Assembly (NCBI RefSeq): GCF_001700315.1
Contig: NZ_MASJ01000001.1
Coordinates: forward strand, 489,887-553,886
Source of the DNA: Caryophanon tenue
GTDB lineage: Bacteria > Bacillota > Bacilli > Bacillales_A > Planococcaceae
DNA length: 64,000 bases
Direction: 5' to 3'
In this document: piece by piece, positions 16,533-24,805 of the stretch
How positions within the stretch are numbered: the first letter of the stretch is position 1
Layout of the letters: every line of letters begins with the position of its first letter
Translations under genes and position numbers: made by a program
Notes under the pieces: model-generated
What the model saw: only the letters and a program-made list of their open reading frames with translations
Told to the model about the DNA's origin: nothing
Databases searched by the model: none

Positions 16533-17255
16533 ATGAGTTTTGAAATTATGATGGATATTTTGGTCAATAACTGGCCGATGTTTTTACGCGGTGCGGGAAT
16601 TACGCTTGCCATTGCCATTATTAGTACACTAATTGGTTCAGCAATTGGGTTCTTTATTGGTATTATGCATACCATTCCGGTGAAAAAGCGTTCGTTTAAA
16701 AGCGTTGTACTCAAAATCTTTAACTTCTTATTAACATGCTATGTAGAAATTTTCCGTGGTACGCCGATGATTGTACAAGCGATGGTCGTGTTCTACGGGT
16801 TAGCCGCATATGGTTTAGAATTAGACCGCTTCGTAGCGGCACTTGTAGTTGTTGGTTTAAATACAGGTGCATATATGGCGGAAATCGTGCGTGGTGGTAT
16901 CGTTTCTGTTGACAAAGGGCAGTATGAGGCAGCGCAAGCAATCGGGATGAACCATTTCCAAATTATGATTCACGTTGTGTTACCACAAGTAGCGCGTAAT
17001 ATTTTACCGGCAACGGGTAATCAGCTTGTGATGAACATTAAAGATTCAGCGGTATTAAATGTTATTTCAGTAACAGAATTATTCTTCCAAACGAAATCAA
17101 TTGCAGGCGCAACATTCCGTTTTGCAGAATCATTCTTTATCGCATGTGTCATTTACTTCGTCATGACATTTACAGCGACGCGTTTATTACGTTTAATGGA
17201 GCGTAAATTAGATGGTCCAGATGCGTATAAAGTTGAAAAGAAAGCAGAAATGTAG
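16533..17255 (+). CDS. Amino acid ABC transporter permease
   Basis: This is the inner-membrane subunit of the importer, of the HisM/GlnP type (240 residues). It has about five transmembrane helices. The typical ATPase-coupling loop is EAAQAIGMNHFQIMIHVVLPQ, near residues 140-160, and the family marker GTPMIVQ is near residue 80. ATG 16533 (MSFEIMMDIL) is chosen because GGAGG lies eight bases upstream; the in-frame ATG at 16500 lacks a ribosome site. It sits between the lipoprotein and ATPase genes and should take part in lysine-type amino acid uptake. Confidence 0.92.
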   Translation: MSFEIMMDILVNNWPMFLRGAGITLAIAIISTLIGSAIGFFIGIMHTIPVKKRSFKSVVLKIFNFLLTCYVEIFRGTPMIVQAMVVFYGLAAYGLELDRFVAALVVVGLNTGAYMAEIVRGGIVSVDKGQYEAAQAIGMNHFQIMIHVVLPQVARNILPATGNQLVMNIKDSAVLNVISVTELFFQTKSIAGATFRFAESFFIACVIYFVMTFTATRLLRLMERKLDGPDAYKVEKKAEM

Positions 17256-17264
17256 GTGAAACGA

Positions 17265-17999
17265 ATGGAAACAGTGATTGATATCAAACATTTAAATAAA
17301 GCATTTGGACAGCACGAAGTATTACGTGATGTAAACTTCTCCGTTAAAAAAGGGGAGGTTGTTTGCTTAATTGGGTCGTCAGGTTCAGGGAAATCAACAT
17401 TGCTACGTTGTATTAACTTACTTGAGACGCCAAACGCAGGGGAAATCATTTTTAATGGCAATAATATTTTAGATGATAAGCACGAAGTCGAAGCATATCG
17501 TACACATTTAGGTATGGTGTTCCAGCAGTTTAACTTATTTAACAATATGAATGTATTAGCCAATTGTACGGTTGGGCAGCGCAAAGTATTAAAGCGTGAC
17601 CAAGCAACTGCTGAACAAAATGCCAAAAAATATTTAGATATCGTTGGAATGGGGCAGTATATTCATGCAAAGCCACGCCAATTATCAGGTGGTCAAAAGC
17701 AGCGTGTGGCGATTGCACGTGCATTAGCGATGGATCCAGAAGTCATGCTGTTTGACGAGCCAACATCGGCACTAGACCCAGAAATGGTCGGCGAAGTGTT
17801 AAAGGTCATGCGTCAGCTAGCAGATGAAGGGCGTACGATGTTAATTGTGACGCACGAAATGGAATTTGCGAAGGAAGTATCGGACCGTATCGTCTTTATG
17901 GATAAAGGGGTTATTGTAGAAGAAGGGCATCCTGATGATGTGTTAGTAAAACCGAAGCATGAACGTACGAAGGCATTTTTAGCGCGTACATTAAAATAA
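17265..17999 (+). CDS. Amino acid ABC transporter ATP-binding protein
   Basis: This is the cytoplasmic ATPase of the importer, 244 residues, of the GlnQ/HisP type. It shows Walker [10 protein letters not shown] near residue 36, the Q-loop in VFQQFNLF, the signature LSGGQKQR, Walker [15 protein letters not shown] and the H-loop IVTHEM. ATG 17265 (METVIDIKH) is chosen because AGGTG lies six bases upstream; the in-frame GTG at 17256 directly follows the permease stop. It closes the riboswitch-led operon, which ends at a terminator. Confidence 0.93.
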   Translation: METVIDIKHLNKAFGQHEVLRDVNFSVKKGEVVCLIGSSGSGKSTLLRCINLLETPNAGEIIFNGNNILDDKHEVEAYRTHLGMVFQQFNLFNNMNVLANCTVGQRKVLKRDQATAEQNAKKYLDIVGMGQYIHAKPRQLSGGQKQRVAIARALAMDPEVMLFDEPTSALDPEMVGEVLKVMRQLADEGRTMLIVTHEMEFAKEVSDRIVFMDKGVIVEEGHPDDVLVKPKHERTKAFLARTLK

Positions 18000-18003
18000 G
18001 GTA

Positions 18004-18042
18004 GAGTTGTGATGCATTTTGCATCGCAGCTCTTTTTCTTTT
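18004..18042 (+). terminator. Terminator of the amino acid transporter operon
   Basis: A 13-bp stem (GAGTTGTGATGCA with two G-U pairs) has a 3-nt loop and is followed by two T-rich runs. Confidence 0.85.
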
Positions 18043-18083
18043 TGAAACGCCCGTGCTACACTAATGGATAAGAGGTGAAACGC

Positions 18084-19853
18084 ATGGCACAAATGTATTG
18101 GGAAACAGAAGGGGACCGCGCAGCAATTTATGAAGCGGTTGAACGATGGAAGGAACAGTGTTTATATAAAGATGGTTCATTATGGACGAATGCACCGATT
18201 TGGACAGCCGAAAACTTACAGCACTTTTATGAACGTTTAACGAAAACACCACTCGTGGATAAACGCTCATTTGATGAGAAGTTACAGCTCCAGCTAGCTG
18301 GAGCACCGCAGTCCATTTATCAATTAGCAATCGAAGTACTGTATATTTATTATTTATTTCCATATAGCGGCTCTGTCCGTTATGAAACGAAATTGCGTAA
18401 ACTAAACGATGTCGCAGCATGGGGCAATATACCGTTACTAGAGCAAGAGGATATGCTACAGGCGCTAAAGCTAGGGCTTGGCGCAACCGGTACATTTTAC
18501 AATACAGCAAAGTGGCATGAAATTATTTATATTGTACAAGTAGCACTTGGCTTCAAGGAAGTGCCAGCCTCAGAGCGCCCAGCCATTTTGCGCCGACCGG
18601 AGAGCGATTTAAAGCGCGTATTGGAGCAAGCAAAACAGTTCGCTGAAAAAAATGTACAAATGCATCATATTTTAGCGCATTTACTCGCGCCTCATTATTA
18701 TGAATGTATTGCGAGCGGTAGCCATAAAGAGCAAATTGCCAATGCATTCTTTCAATATATTAAGCATGCCGAGGAGGATATTGACCGTAAGCTCTTTGAT
18801 ATTCGCCAAGCATTAGAAGAAGAAGGTACATATACACCCGTTCACTATTATCACAATGCGGAGCTATATGAGCGCTGGCAAGCAGGCAGTGTCGTACAAG
18901 AAGACAATATCCGTTATGAAACGCCAACTGAACGTGATTGGCTTGCGGGTTTAGTATTTGATGATGAAGCAGGTGTGTTAAAGACGCAAATTGACAGTGC
19001 GTTAAAAAGTGGTAAACATATTATTTTAACGGGCGCACCTGGCACCGGGAAATCAACATTAGCGAAGCGCATTTGTGATTATGCGAATATGCCATACACA
19101 TTGACGACTGCTTCGCCAAGTTGGACATCTTATGATACGCTTGGCGGTTATCACCCGACACGCCAAGGTACCTTGACATTTCAGCCAGGTATTGTGCTAA
19201 AAACAATTAAGCCGACTACCTCTTGGCTCATTGTCGACGAAATTAACCGCACGAACGTTGATCAAGCATTTGGTGCATTATTGTCGGTGTTAGCAGGAGA
19301 TAGTGTAACCTTGCCATACGAGCATGATAATGGACGAGCGATTACGATTCGTCGTGCGGAAACGACGGATTTTGCTGCGGAAGAGGATTATATCATCCCA
19401 TCGGATTGGCGCATTATTGGCACGATGAATACACGCGACAAATCATCGTTATTTGAACTAAGCTATGCTTTTATGCGCCGATTTGCGTTTATTCCTGTAC
19501 CGATTCCGCGTGTGATTACAACATCCTTAATGGAGGCGTATTTACGGGAATGGGCATTACCGACAACACTGGCACCACTGCTTGCACAGCTATGGCAGCA
19601 TATTAATACAGTGCGCAAAATTGGTCCGGCGTTAATGGAAGATGTAGCGCGTTATTGTGCACAAAGTGGGCAAGAAGATATTGCCTCTGCGCTCATTTTA
19701 TATGTGCTACCACAATTTGAAGGTGTGCCACCGCACCGTCTACAAGCGTGGCTACAAACATTCGCGACCGATTTTGATGATGTTGTCGCAATCGATATAC
19801 TTTCAAGTTTTTGTGAAGACTTTTTTGAGATGGAGCCATTATATGAAGCATGA
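18084..19853 (+). CDS. McrB-like AAA+ ATPase
   Basis: This 589-residue protein is the motor half of a McrBC-like pair. The AAA+ module in the second half has Walker A GAPGTGKS at 317-324, Walker B with DEINR at 385-389 and sensor 1 GTMNT at 446-450, the last two being typical of McrB. McrB assembles on modified DNA and drives the McrC nuclease. The N-terminal region of about 290 residues is helical and does not look like the known methylcytosine-binding domain of E. coli McrB, so its target is unknown. ATG 18084 follows AGAGGTGAAACGC; the earlier in-frame GTG is part of that site. Its last codons overlap the McrC-like gene by 11 bases. Confidence 0.8.
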   Translation: MAQMYWETEGDRAAIYEAVERWKEQCLYKDGSLWTNAPIWTAENLQHFYERLTKTPLVDKRSFDEKLQLQLAGAPQSIYQLAIEVLYIYYLFPYSGSVRYETKLRKLNDVAAWGNIPLLEQEDMLQALKLGLGATGTFYNTAKWHEIIYIVQVALGFKEVPASERPAILRRPESDLKRVLEQAKQFAEKNVQMHHILAHLLAPHYYECIASGSHKEQIANAFFQYIKHAEEDIDRKLFDIRQALEEEGTYTPVHYYHNAELYERWQAGSVVQEDNIRYETPTERDWLAGLVFDDEAGVLKTQIDSALKSGKHIILTGAPGTGKSTLAKRICDYANMPYTLTTASPSWTSYDTLGGYHPTRQGTLTFQPGIVLKTIKPTTSWLIVDEINRTNVDQAFGALLSVLAGDSVTLPYEHDNGRAITIRRAETTDFAAEEDYIIPSDWRIIGTMNTRDKSSLFELSYAFMRRFAFIPVPIPRVITTSLMEAYLREWALPTTLAPLLAQLWQHINTVRKIGPALMEDVARYCAQSGQEDIASALILYVLPQFEGVPPHRLQAWLQTFATDFDDVVAIDILSSFCEDFFEMEPLYEA

Positions 19854-21072
19854 GGTGCTAGTCGATGAAGTACTGCCGTATTTAGTGACGTATTTACAAG
19901 ACGGTCGTATACAGGCGGCAGCGCTAGTGGAACGCATGCCGGCAATTGATAGCATCGACCACGTATTACAAATTGCGATTTGGAAACAGCGCGAGACGCA
20001 TCAGCTCCTTCACGCCTTACCGGATGCGATGCGAGAGTTACGAACAGGGCGTGATGAGCGACAAACACACAGCCCACATATTCGCGGCGCGATTCATTGG
20101 CAGCAAACGATTATTGAGCAAGTCACACAGTCACGCCAACATTATGTGTCGGTAGAAGTGACACACACACAGGATTTACCTGAAAATAATGTGCTGTTTT
20201 ACGTAATCATCACGCTTGCGCAGTGGCTAGCGCGTGACAATTTTATGCAACGCTTTGAAACGCGGAATTGGTATGCTCCGCTAAAAGAGGCATTGCCACA
20301 GCTTCAGCAAGCCGCAGTGCATTTACGTACAACGCTGAAAAAGCGTGTCACACAACGTCAATTACAGCGCGTACAACAGCATCGTAAAATGTATTATCGC
20401 CTTGCCGCTACATTATACGTGCAAATTTGTGCAATTGAAGATGAACAGTATGATGCTTATGTGTTGCGTCAAGCATTGTATGAGCATTTAATTGTCCCAA
20501 CGAATGAAGATGTATTGTTTGAGTGGTACTGGCTTGTGCAAATTTTAAAACGGCAGCAACAGCTGACAATGCATATGGCGACGAAACATACACGTGCGTT
20601 AGCGAGCTGGCATACCGTGCAGCATGACGTCGCTCTTTATTACAACAATGCCGGCTCATTGCGCACACAGTTTCAAACATTGCTGCATGAGCTAGATGGT
20701 GACCATCCGTATGTAACAGCTACGCGTCAGCAAGCAATACAGTATAACGAAGCGGCGTCCGTATTTTTTCAGCGGAAGCCGTCTCAAATTGTGTGGCGCG
20801 GGCGACCGGATTTTATCATCGAATATAGCGACCGGGAAACGAATAAACTAGTCGCGCTTGTGATTGGTGAGGTGAAGTATACCGTAGATGAGGCATATAT
20901 GAAGCAAGGCTTACAGGAGCTATTAATGTATATGCATCATGTAGCAACAGATGCTGACGTACGGATTTACGGTATGTTATGTGTGGCGGCACATGACGGG
21001 GCTAGTACCGGCAATGTTCAAATTGTCTCGCCATTATCGTCCCAGCCCTTTTCGTTGCCATTTGAAGAGTAA
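19843..21072 (+). CDS. McrC-like PD-(D/E)XK endonuclease
   Basis: This 409-residue partner of the McrB-like ATPase starts inside its last codons (ATG 19843 behind GGAG). The C-terminal part carries a PD-(D/E)XK nuclease core: Asp323 in GRPDFII, then Glu343 and Lys345 in IGEVKYT, about twenty residues apart as expected, followed by a QELLMY helix. The N-terminal two thirds is mostly helical and Gln/His-rich, with no other domain I recognise. An ORF extension upstream to 19657 exists but lies wholly inside the ATPase gene and has no ribosome site. The likely role is cleavage of incoming DNA, possibly modified DNA. Confidence 0.75.
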   Translation: MKHEVLVDEVLPYLVTYLQDGRIQAAALVERMPAIDSIDHVLQIAIWKQRETHQLLHALPDAMRELRTGRDERQTHSPHIRGAIHWQQTIIEQVTQSRQHYVSVEVTHTQDLPENNVLFYVIITLAQWLARDNFMQRFETRNWYAPLKEALPQLQQAAVHLRTTLKKRVTQRQLQRVQQHRKMYYRLAATLYVQICAIEDEQYDAYVLRQALYEHLIVPTNEDVLFEWYWLVQILKRQQQLTMHMATKHTRALASWHTVQHDVALYYNNAGSLRTQFQTLLHELDGDHPYVTATRQQAIQYNEAASVFFQRKPSQIVWRGRPDFIIEYSDRETNKLVALVIGEVKYTVDEAYMKQGLQELLMYMHHVATDADVRIYGMLCVAAHDGASTGNVQIVSPLSSQPFSLPFEE

Positions 21073-21075
21073 ACG

Positions 21076-21107
21076 GCGTCTGAGAACGATTTCTCGGACG
21101 CTTTTTT
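21076..21107 (+). terminator. Terminator after the McrC-like gene
   Basis: An 11-bp stem (GCGTCTGAGAA, one G-U pair) with a CGAT loop is followed by six T residues. Confidence 0.88.
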
Positions 21108-21206
21108 GTATCACAAATAAAGCTATACCTTTTTTGCTAAACGTTTAGAATAAAAATACAAATTTTTATACGTCGTTCGTCTATGTATATAGGGGAGGTG
21201 ATAAGC

Positions 21207-21695
21207 ATGTCATTTGAAGAACAGTATGATACGCATTTTGATGAAATTTTTCGCTATATTTTTTATATGACGGCTAGTAAAGAGCTAGCAGAAGATTTAA
21301 CACAGGAGACTTTTATGCGTTTTTACCGCAGTGACTTTCGTGGGGAGAGCAGTGTGCGCACATATGTCCATCAAATTGCACGGCGTATTGTGTACGACCA
21401 TTTCAGAAGGAAGAAACTCATTCAATGGTTACCATTTACACAGAAGCATGAACAAGTAACGACAGCACTTGAAGATGTGCTTATCATAAAAGAGGAGCAC
21501 GAACAGTTATATAATGCGTTGCAGCAATTAAAGCTATCGTATAAAGATGTGCTCATTTATCGTAAACTCGAAGGCTACTCGATTCAGCAAACGGCACATA
21601 TTTTAGGGTGGTCTGAAACGAAGGTCTCGAATACACAGCGTAGCGCGATGAAACAGCTACAACTACTGCTAGGAGGGATGCAAGATGAAGCATGA
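21207..21695 (+). CDS. ECF-type RNA polymerase sigma factor
   Basis: This 162-residue sigma-70 family factor has only regions 2 and 4, the extracytoplasmic-function layout. Region 2 reads AEDLTQETFMRFYR near residue 30; region 4 reads LKLSYKDVLIYRKLEGYSIQQTAHILGWSETKVSNTQRSAMKQL at its end. ATG 21207 is chosen because GGGGAGGTG lies seven bases upstream. The next gene overlaps it by 11 bases and encodes a membrane protein with a cytoplasmic head, the usual place of the anti-sigma factor. The promoters it reads, and the stress it senses, are not evident. Confidence 0.88.
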   Translation: MSFEEQYDTHFDEIFRYIFYMTASKELAEDLTQETFMRFYRSDFRGESSVRTYVHQIARRIVYDHFRRKKLIQWLPFTQKHEQVTTALEDVLIIKEEHEQLYNALQQLKLSYKDVLIYRKLEGYSIQQTAHILGWSETKVSNTQRSAMKQLQLLLGGMQDEA

Positions 21696-22614
21696 CGACA
21701 TGTGGAAGAAACTACAGCAGGTAGAAGCGGATGAGCAGGTGAAAAAGCGTGTGTATATGAATATTACGAGTAAAAAGCATCACGTAAAAAAACGTACACC
21801 ACAGTTTGTCGCAGTAGCAGCCCTTTTCGTTACATGTTGCCTTATATGGCTCACGATAATCAATCCAGAATCTACAATGCCTCCACAAGCAAATGCAACA
21901 ACGATTGATGTATTGTACAGCATGGATGCACCGAAAGAGGAATGGTTGTTACCACCTTCTAAACTACTGTATACAGGTCTTGAGAAAATTGACGACGAAC
22001 AGCTCATTCACTTATTAGAAAGAATGATGAAAGGGCAACTGCAAGGGGATACAGTCGCACCTGAACGCAAGGAAGCGACCCTTGCAGAAATGTATCTATA
22101 TGCTGTAGGGCGAACAGCGACAACAAATGAAGTATTTGCCATCAGTGATACGAAAATTTATCATCTCAATACAGGGAAGCTCTATCATCTATCTGAAGGA
22201 GATATTGATATTTTTTCATTGTTACTCACGCCAAACCATCGCATTATATGGATATGGGGTTTATATATACTGCCAATGTGGATGTTACAGTGGTGGATTA
22301 ATCGACAGTATAAACGCATGAATCGTCCGCGCTTTGATGATAAACGGGCATACCCACGCGTATCAAAAGTACAGTATTATACACATAAAACATTATTAAT
22401 TGCCCCACTTATTTTATTATTTGGTTTATTATTTTATACAGACTTAGCGCCACAATCAAAGTTATTATTTTTACTAGCATGTTGTATTTGTGTGCCCATT
22501 GCTTATTGGTTATTACTACGCATGTGTCGCGATGAAATGGATAAGCGTTATGAGACCATTCAATTTGTGGGCATTGTTTTGGCATCGTTATTGCTCGTTT
22601 TCACGATATTATAA
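21685..22614 (+). CDS. Membrane protein, probable anti-sigma factor
   Basis: This 309-residue protein overlaps the sigma gene. Its first 36 residues are charged and cytoplasmic (DDMWKKLQQVEADEQVKKRV), then a membrane helix at about 39-58. An outer part of roughly 110 residues follows, then three or four more helices from about 180 to the end. The layout fits an anti-sigma factor that holds the ECF factor at the membrane, but no zinc-binding HxxxCxxC motif is present. Assignment rests mainly on position. The last helices could give it a second, channel-like or sensory, function. Confidence 0.6.
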   Translation: MKHDDMWKKLQQVEADEQVKKRVYMNITSKKHHVKKRTPQFVAVAALFVTCCLIWLTIINPESTMPPQANATTIDVLYSMDAPKEEWLLPPSKLLYTGLEKIDDEQLIHLLERMMKGQLQGDTVAPERKEATLAEMYLYAVGRTATTNEVFAISDTKIYHLNTGKLYHLSEGDIDIFSLLLTPNHRIIWIWGLYILPMWMLQWWINRQYKRMNRPRFDDKRAYPRVSKVQYYTHKTLLIAPLILLFGLLFYTDLAPQSKLLFLLACCICVPIAYWLLLRMCRDEMDKRYETIQFVGIVLASLLLVFTIL

Positions 22615-22639
22615 CGTCATGTAGTAGAACGTAAGTGAC

Positions 22640-22692
22640 AAAAAAATAGACGAGCCCCAATCGTTTTATCATAAGCGAATAGAGACTCGTCT
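22640..22692 (-). terminator. Minus-strand terminator-like hairpin
   Basis: AGACGAG and CTCGTCT pair over a loop of about 31 bases, followed on the minus strand by A and seven T residues. It lies downstream of the possible small ORF. Confidence 0.5.
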
Positions 22693-22718
22693 GTATCATT
22701 GTATTCAATTTGTGTGAC

Positions 22719-22835
22719 TTATCGTCTTGAATTCCATTCACCATAAATAAAGAAACAAATAATCACGCCAATTGCTAGCGCGTAAAACCATTCTGGTACG
22801 CTGCTAATACCTGATAAATATACGATTTCAATCAC
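22719..22835 (-). CDS. Possible 38-residue membrane peptide
   Basis: The minus-strand frame encodes a peptide with one clear membrane helix (WFYALAIGVIICFFIYG) flanked by a short N-terminal part and a charged C-terminal NSRR, a common layout of small regulatory membrane proteins. The start is a problem. GTG at 22833-22835 lies inside the GAGGTG that would be the ribosome site, and no ATG is in frame. The downstream terminator-like hairpin supports transcription. I do not recognise the family. Confidence 0.3.
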   Translation of the reverse strand: MIEIVYLSGISSVPEWFYALAIGVIICFFIYGEWNSRR

Positions 22836-22963
22836 CTCATATATATTTTATCAAAAAATTGCATTGTTTCCTGTATTTTTCCCCACAAAGTATGTAAAAT
22901 CGTTTAAAATAAGGAGTAGAGTTTTGTGCTTTATTGCGCATGCAAAGTGAGGTTAGACAAACA

Positions 22964-23167
22964 ATGTTACATTTAAAATGGAAAGATGCGCCAACGCTTC
23001 GTACAGTGAAGTGTGTACATACAAACGCATCGAAATATTTAGTGTCGAATGTATTAACAGTCGGTCAACAATATGAAGTGAAAAATGAAACGGAAGAATT
23101 TATTTTCGTTATCGATAACACAGGAAAAGTTGGCGGGTTCTACAAAGAATACTTCGAGGAACTATAA
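22964..23167 (+). CDS. DUF6501-like small protein
   Basis: This 67-residue protein starts MLHLKWKDAP and continues with CVHTNASKYLVSNVLTVG and a C-terminal GKVGGFYKEYFEEL. It matches from memory a small Firmicute family of unknown function (DUF6501). It is a soluble, beta-rich protein. The ATG at 22964 is chosen because family members start there; the weak site AGTGAGGT lies 11 bases upstream, and an in-frame ATG at 22940 has no ribosome site. The gene stands alone with its own terminator. Confidence 0.65.
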   Translation: MLHLKWKDAPTLRTVKCVHTNASKYLVSNVLTVGQQYEVKNETEEFIFVIDNTGKVGGFYKEYFEEL

Positions 23168-23170
23168 TAT

Positions 23171-23209
23171 AAAAAAACGCTCTCGGGTATATGCGAGGGC
23201 GTTTTTTTT
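23171..23209. terminator. Terminator after the DUF6501-like gene
   Basis: AAAAAACGCTCTCG pairs with CGAGGGCGTTTTTT (one G-U) over a short loop. A and T runs on both sides make it usable in both directions. Confidence 0.88.
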
Positions 23210-23238
23210 ATGTATGGACGATAAATCGTGTGGACATA

Positions 23239-23448
23239 TTAAACTGCTTTGTCCATTTGCTCGACAATTTTATAATTGCGATGGTTGACAACCGTCATTT
23301 CATTTGGAATTTCATGCATCACTAGCTTGAATGAATCTTCAGTTAGCTCAACAAGCACGGAGTTATCATATAATTTCTGTACCGTACCTGCTAAATCTAA
23401 ATTAAAGCGTGTAAATGTAATGTGATCCCCGACTGCTGCTTTTACCAT
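23239..23448 (-). CDS. DUF2187-family protein
   Basis: This 69-residue protein is of the DUF2187 type: MVKAAVGDHITF, then a small barrel-like body with NLDLAGTVQKLYDNSVLVEL and a C-terminal NHRNYKIVE. The size and beta-strand pattern suggest an SH3-like or KOW-like fold, but no function is established to my knowledge. ATG 23448 is nine bases from AAAGGGG; the in-frame ATG at 23457 overlaps that site. It converges with the DUF6501-like gene on a shared terminator. Confidence 0.7.
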   Translation of the reverse strand: MVKAAVGDHITFTRFNLDLAGTVQKLYDNSVLVELTEDSFKLVMHEIPNEMTVVNHRNYKIVEQMDKAV

Positions 23449-23681
23449 AATGAACATCCCCTTTTGTGAAAGTGTATATTTTTATTTGAACACTATACCC
23501 AAATAAAAGTTGGTTGAAACAAATTATGAAGTAAATAGCTAAAAGTTTCCAAAAATTTGTTTTGTAATTACAGACAATTCTAATATTTTAAATGTATGAA
23601 TGTCAAGCATATGTGCTATAAATTATGGAAAAATAAAAAATTTACATATTAAATAGATTGTAAAGAATTTGTTAAATGTAC

Positions 23682-23723
23682 AAAAAAACGCTAGAAGGCG
23701 TATATTTTTCCTTCTAGCGTTTT
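23682..23723 (-). terminator. Terminator of the xpaC-telA operon
   Basis: A 14-bp stem, CCTTCTAGCGTTTT with its complement, ends in a T run on the minus strand and overlaps the telA stop. Confidence 0.85.
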
Positions 23724-24795
23724 AAGGCTGTTGTCGTTTTGCCATGCGTGATAGCGGGGCGTCAGACGTATGCAATTGTAAGTTTTTCTTCGTTTCAAGC
23801 TGTTTGCGTTCTAGTGCGATTGTATCTTGAATATTGGCCAATAGCTGTGTATGTGTATCGTAAATATCGCCGCGTTGTGCAAGTGCCAGCATTTCTGGAT
23901 TTTTCGTTTCAAGTAGATTGCTAATATCATCTAGTTGCGCATGTTGCCGCAGTGATTTTTGCTGTTCGTGTAACGTTAACGTTAAACTAATTTGGGTTTT
24001 CCAAATGGGAATGGCCGTTTGTACAGAAGTTTGAATTTTATCAGCAAGCGTGCGTGATGTTTCTTGAATTAAACGAATTTGTGGTGCATTTTGGATGGTC
24101 ATCATCCGTGCCATTTCCAAATCGTAAATACGCGCCTCAAATCGTTCAATTGCCGCATACCAATCTTTTAATTGTTGCTGCGCCATTGGGTCCTCGCTAC
24201 GTGCTACATCCGCTTCTAACTGCGGGATATATTCATAAAGTAAGTCATTGCGTTTAATTTCCGCCGCCGCAATATATAAGTTCAGTGCATCAAAATACTG
24301 CTTATTTTGTTCAAATAATGTATCTAACATCGTTAAGTCACGAAGCAGCATTAGCTTTGAGCGTTCCAGTTGAATCGCAAGGCGGTCAATTTGAACGCTC
24401 ACACGTTTATATTTACTCATCAATTGCTGTACAGGCGGAGGAGACTTTTTAAAGAATTTCTTTAAAAAGCCTCCTTGCTGTGGCTGTAACGATTGTGGGT
24501 TAATTTGTTCAAGCGTGTCCGTTAGCTGCTCTAATACATTTGAGACACCAGTTTGTTCTTTACGCTGAATTTGGGCAAGTAAATGATTGGAAAAACGAGA
24601 AAGTGCTAACTGGGCATCGGAACCGTATGCGAGCATTTTTTCGAAGTTTAAGACGTCAATCGTTTCAGCGAGCTGTTGTGCTTGTTGTTGCTGTGAAGCG
24701 GGGAGCGACTCGACTAATAGTGGTCGCTCCTCGCGACTTTTCGTTGGGCTAGGCATGCGTAGCATCTCATCTAGTCCGTCAAATGGCTGTTCCAT
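23722..24795 (-). CDS. telA: TelA-family toxic anion resistance protein
   Basis: This 357-residue, helix-rich protein of the TelA/KlaA family has long heptad-like stretches and the family core (VQIDRLAIQLERSK, then MLDTLFEQNKQYFDALNLYIAAAE near residue 170, and IPIWKTQISLTLTLHEQQ near 270). Family members are linked to tellurite and other toxic-anion or envelope stress, but the mechanism is unknown. It lies ten bases after xpaC, so the two are co-transcribed as in Bacillus (xpaC-yaaN). The N-terminal 30 residues are low in predicted structure. No membrane segment is seen. Confidence 0.88.
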   Translation of the reverse strand: MEQPFDGLDEMLRMPSPTKSREERPLLVESLPASQQQQAQQLAETIDVLNFEKMLAYGSDAQLALSRFSNHLLAQIQRKEQTGVSNVLEQLTDTLEQINPQSLQPQQGGFLKKFFKKSPPPVQQLMSKYKRVSVQIDRLAIQLERSKLMLLRDLTMLDTLFEQNKQYFDALNLYIAAAEIKRNDLLYEYIPQLEADVARSEDPMAQQQLKDWYAAIERFEARIYDLEMARMMTIQNAPQIRLIQETSRTLADKIQTSVQTAIPIWKTQISLTLTLHEQQKSLRQHAQLDDISNLLETKNPEMLALAQRGDIYDTHTQLLANIQDTIALERKQLETKKNLQLHTSDAPLSRMAKRQQP

Positions 24796-24805
24796 GTCGC
24801 ATCAC

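Larger units (their letters stand above)
22615..22963. other. Intergenic region with a possible minus-strand small gene
   Basis: No sizeable ORF is seen. On the minus strand a 38-codon frame (22719-22835) is followed by a terminator-like hairpin with a T tract (22640-22692), which suggests a short leftward transcript. Confidence 0.5.

Noticed and set aside
19657..19842. N-terminal extension of the McrC-like gene
   Set aside because: It lies wholly inside the McrB-like gene and has no ribosome site, whereas ATG 19843 has GGAG and the usual short overlap.
21120..21190. Possible autoregulated ECF promoter before the sigma gene
   Set aside because: AAAC and CGTC elements are present but 28 bases apart instead of about 16, so I do not claim it.
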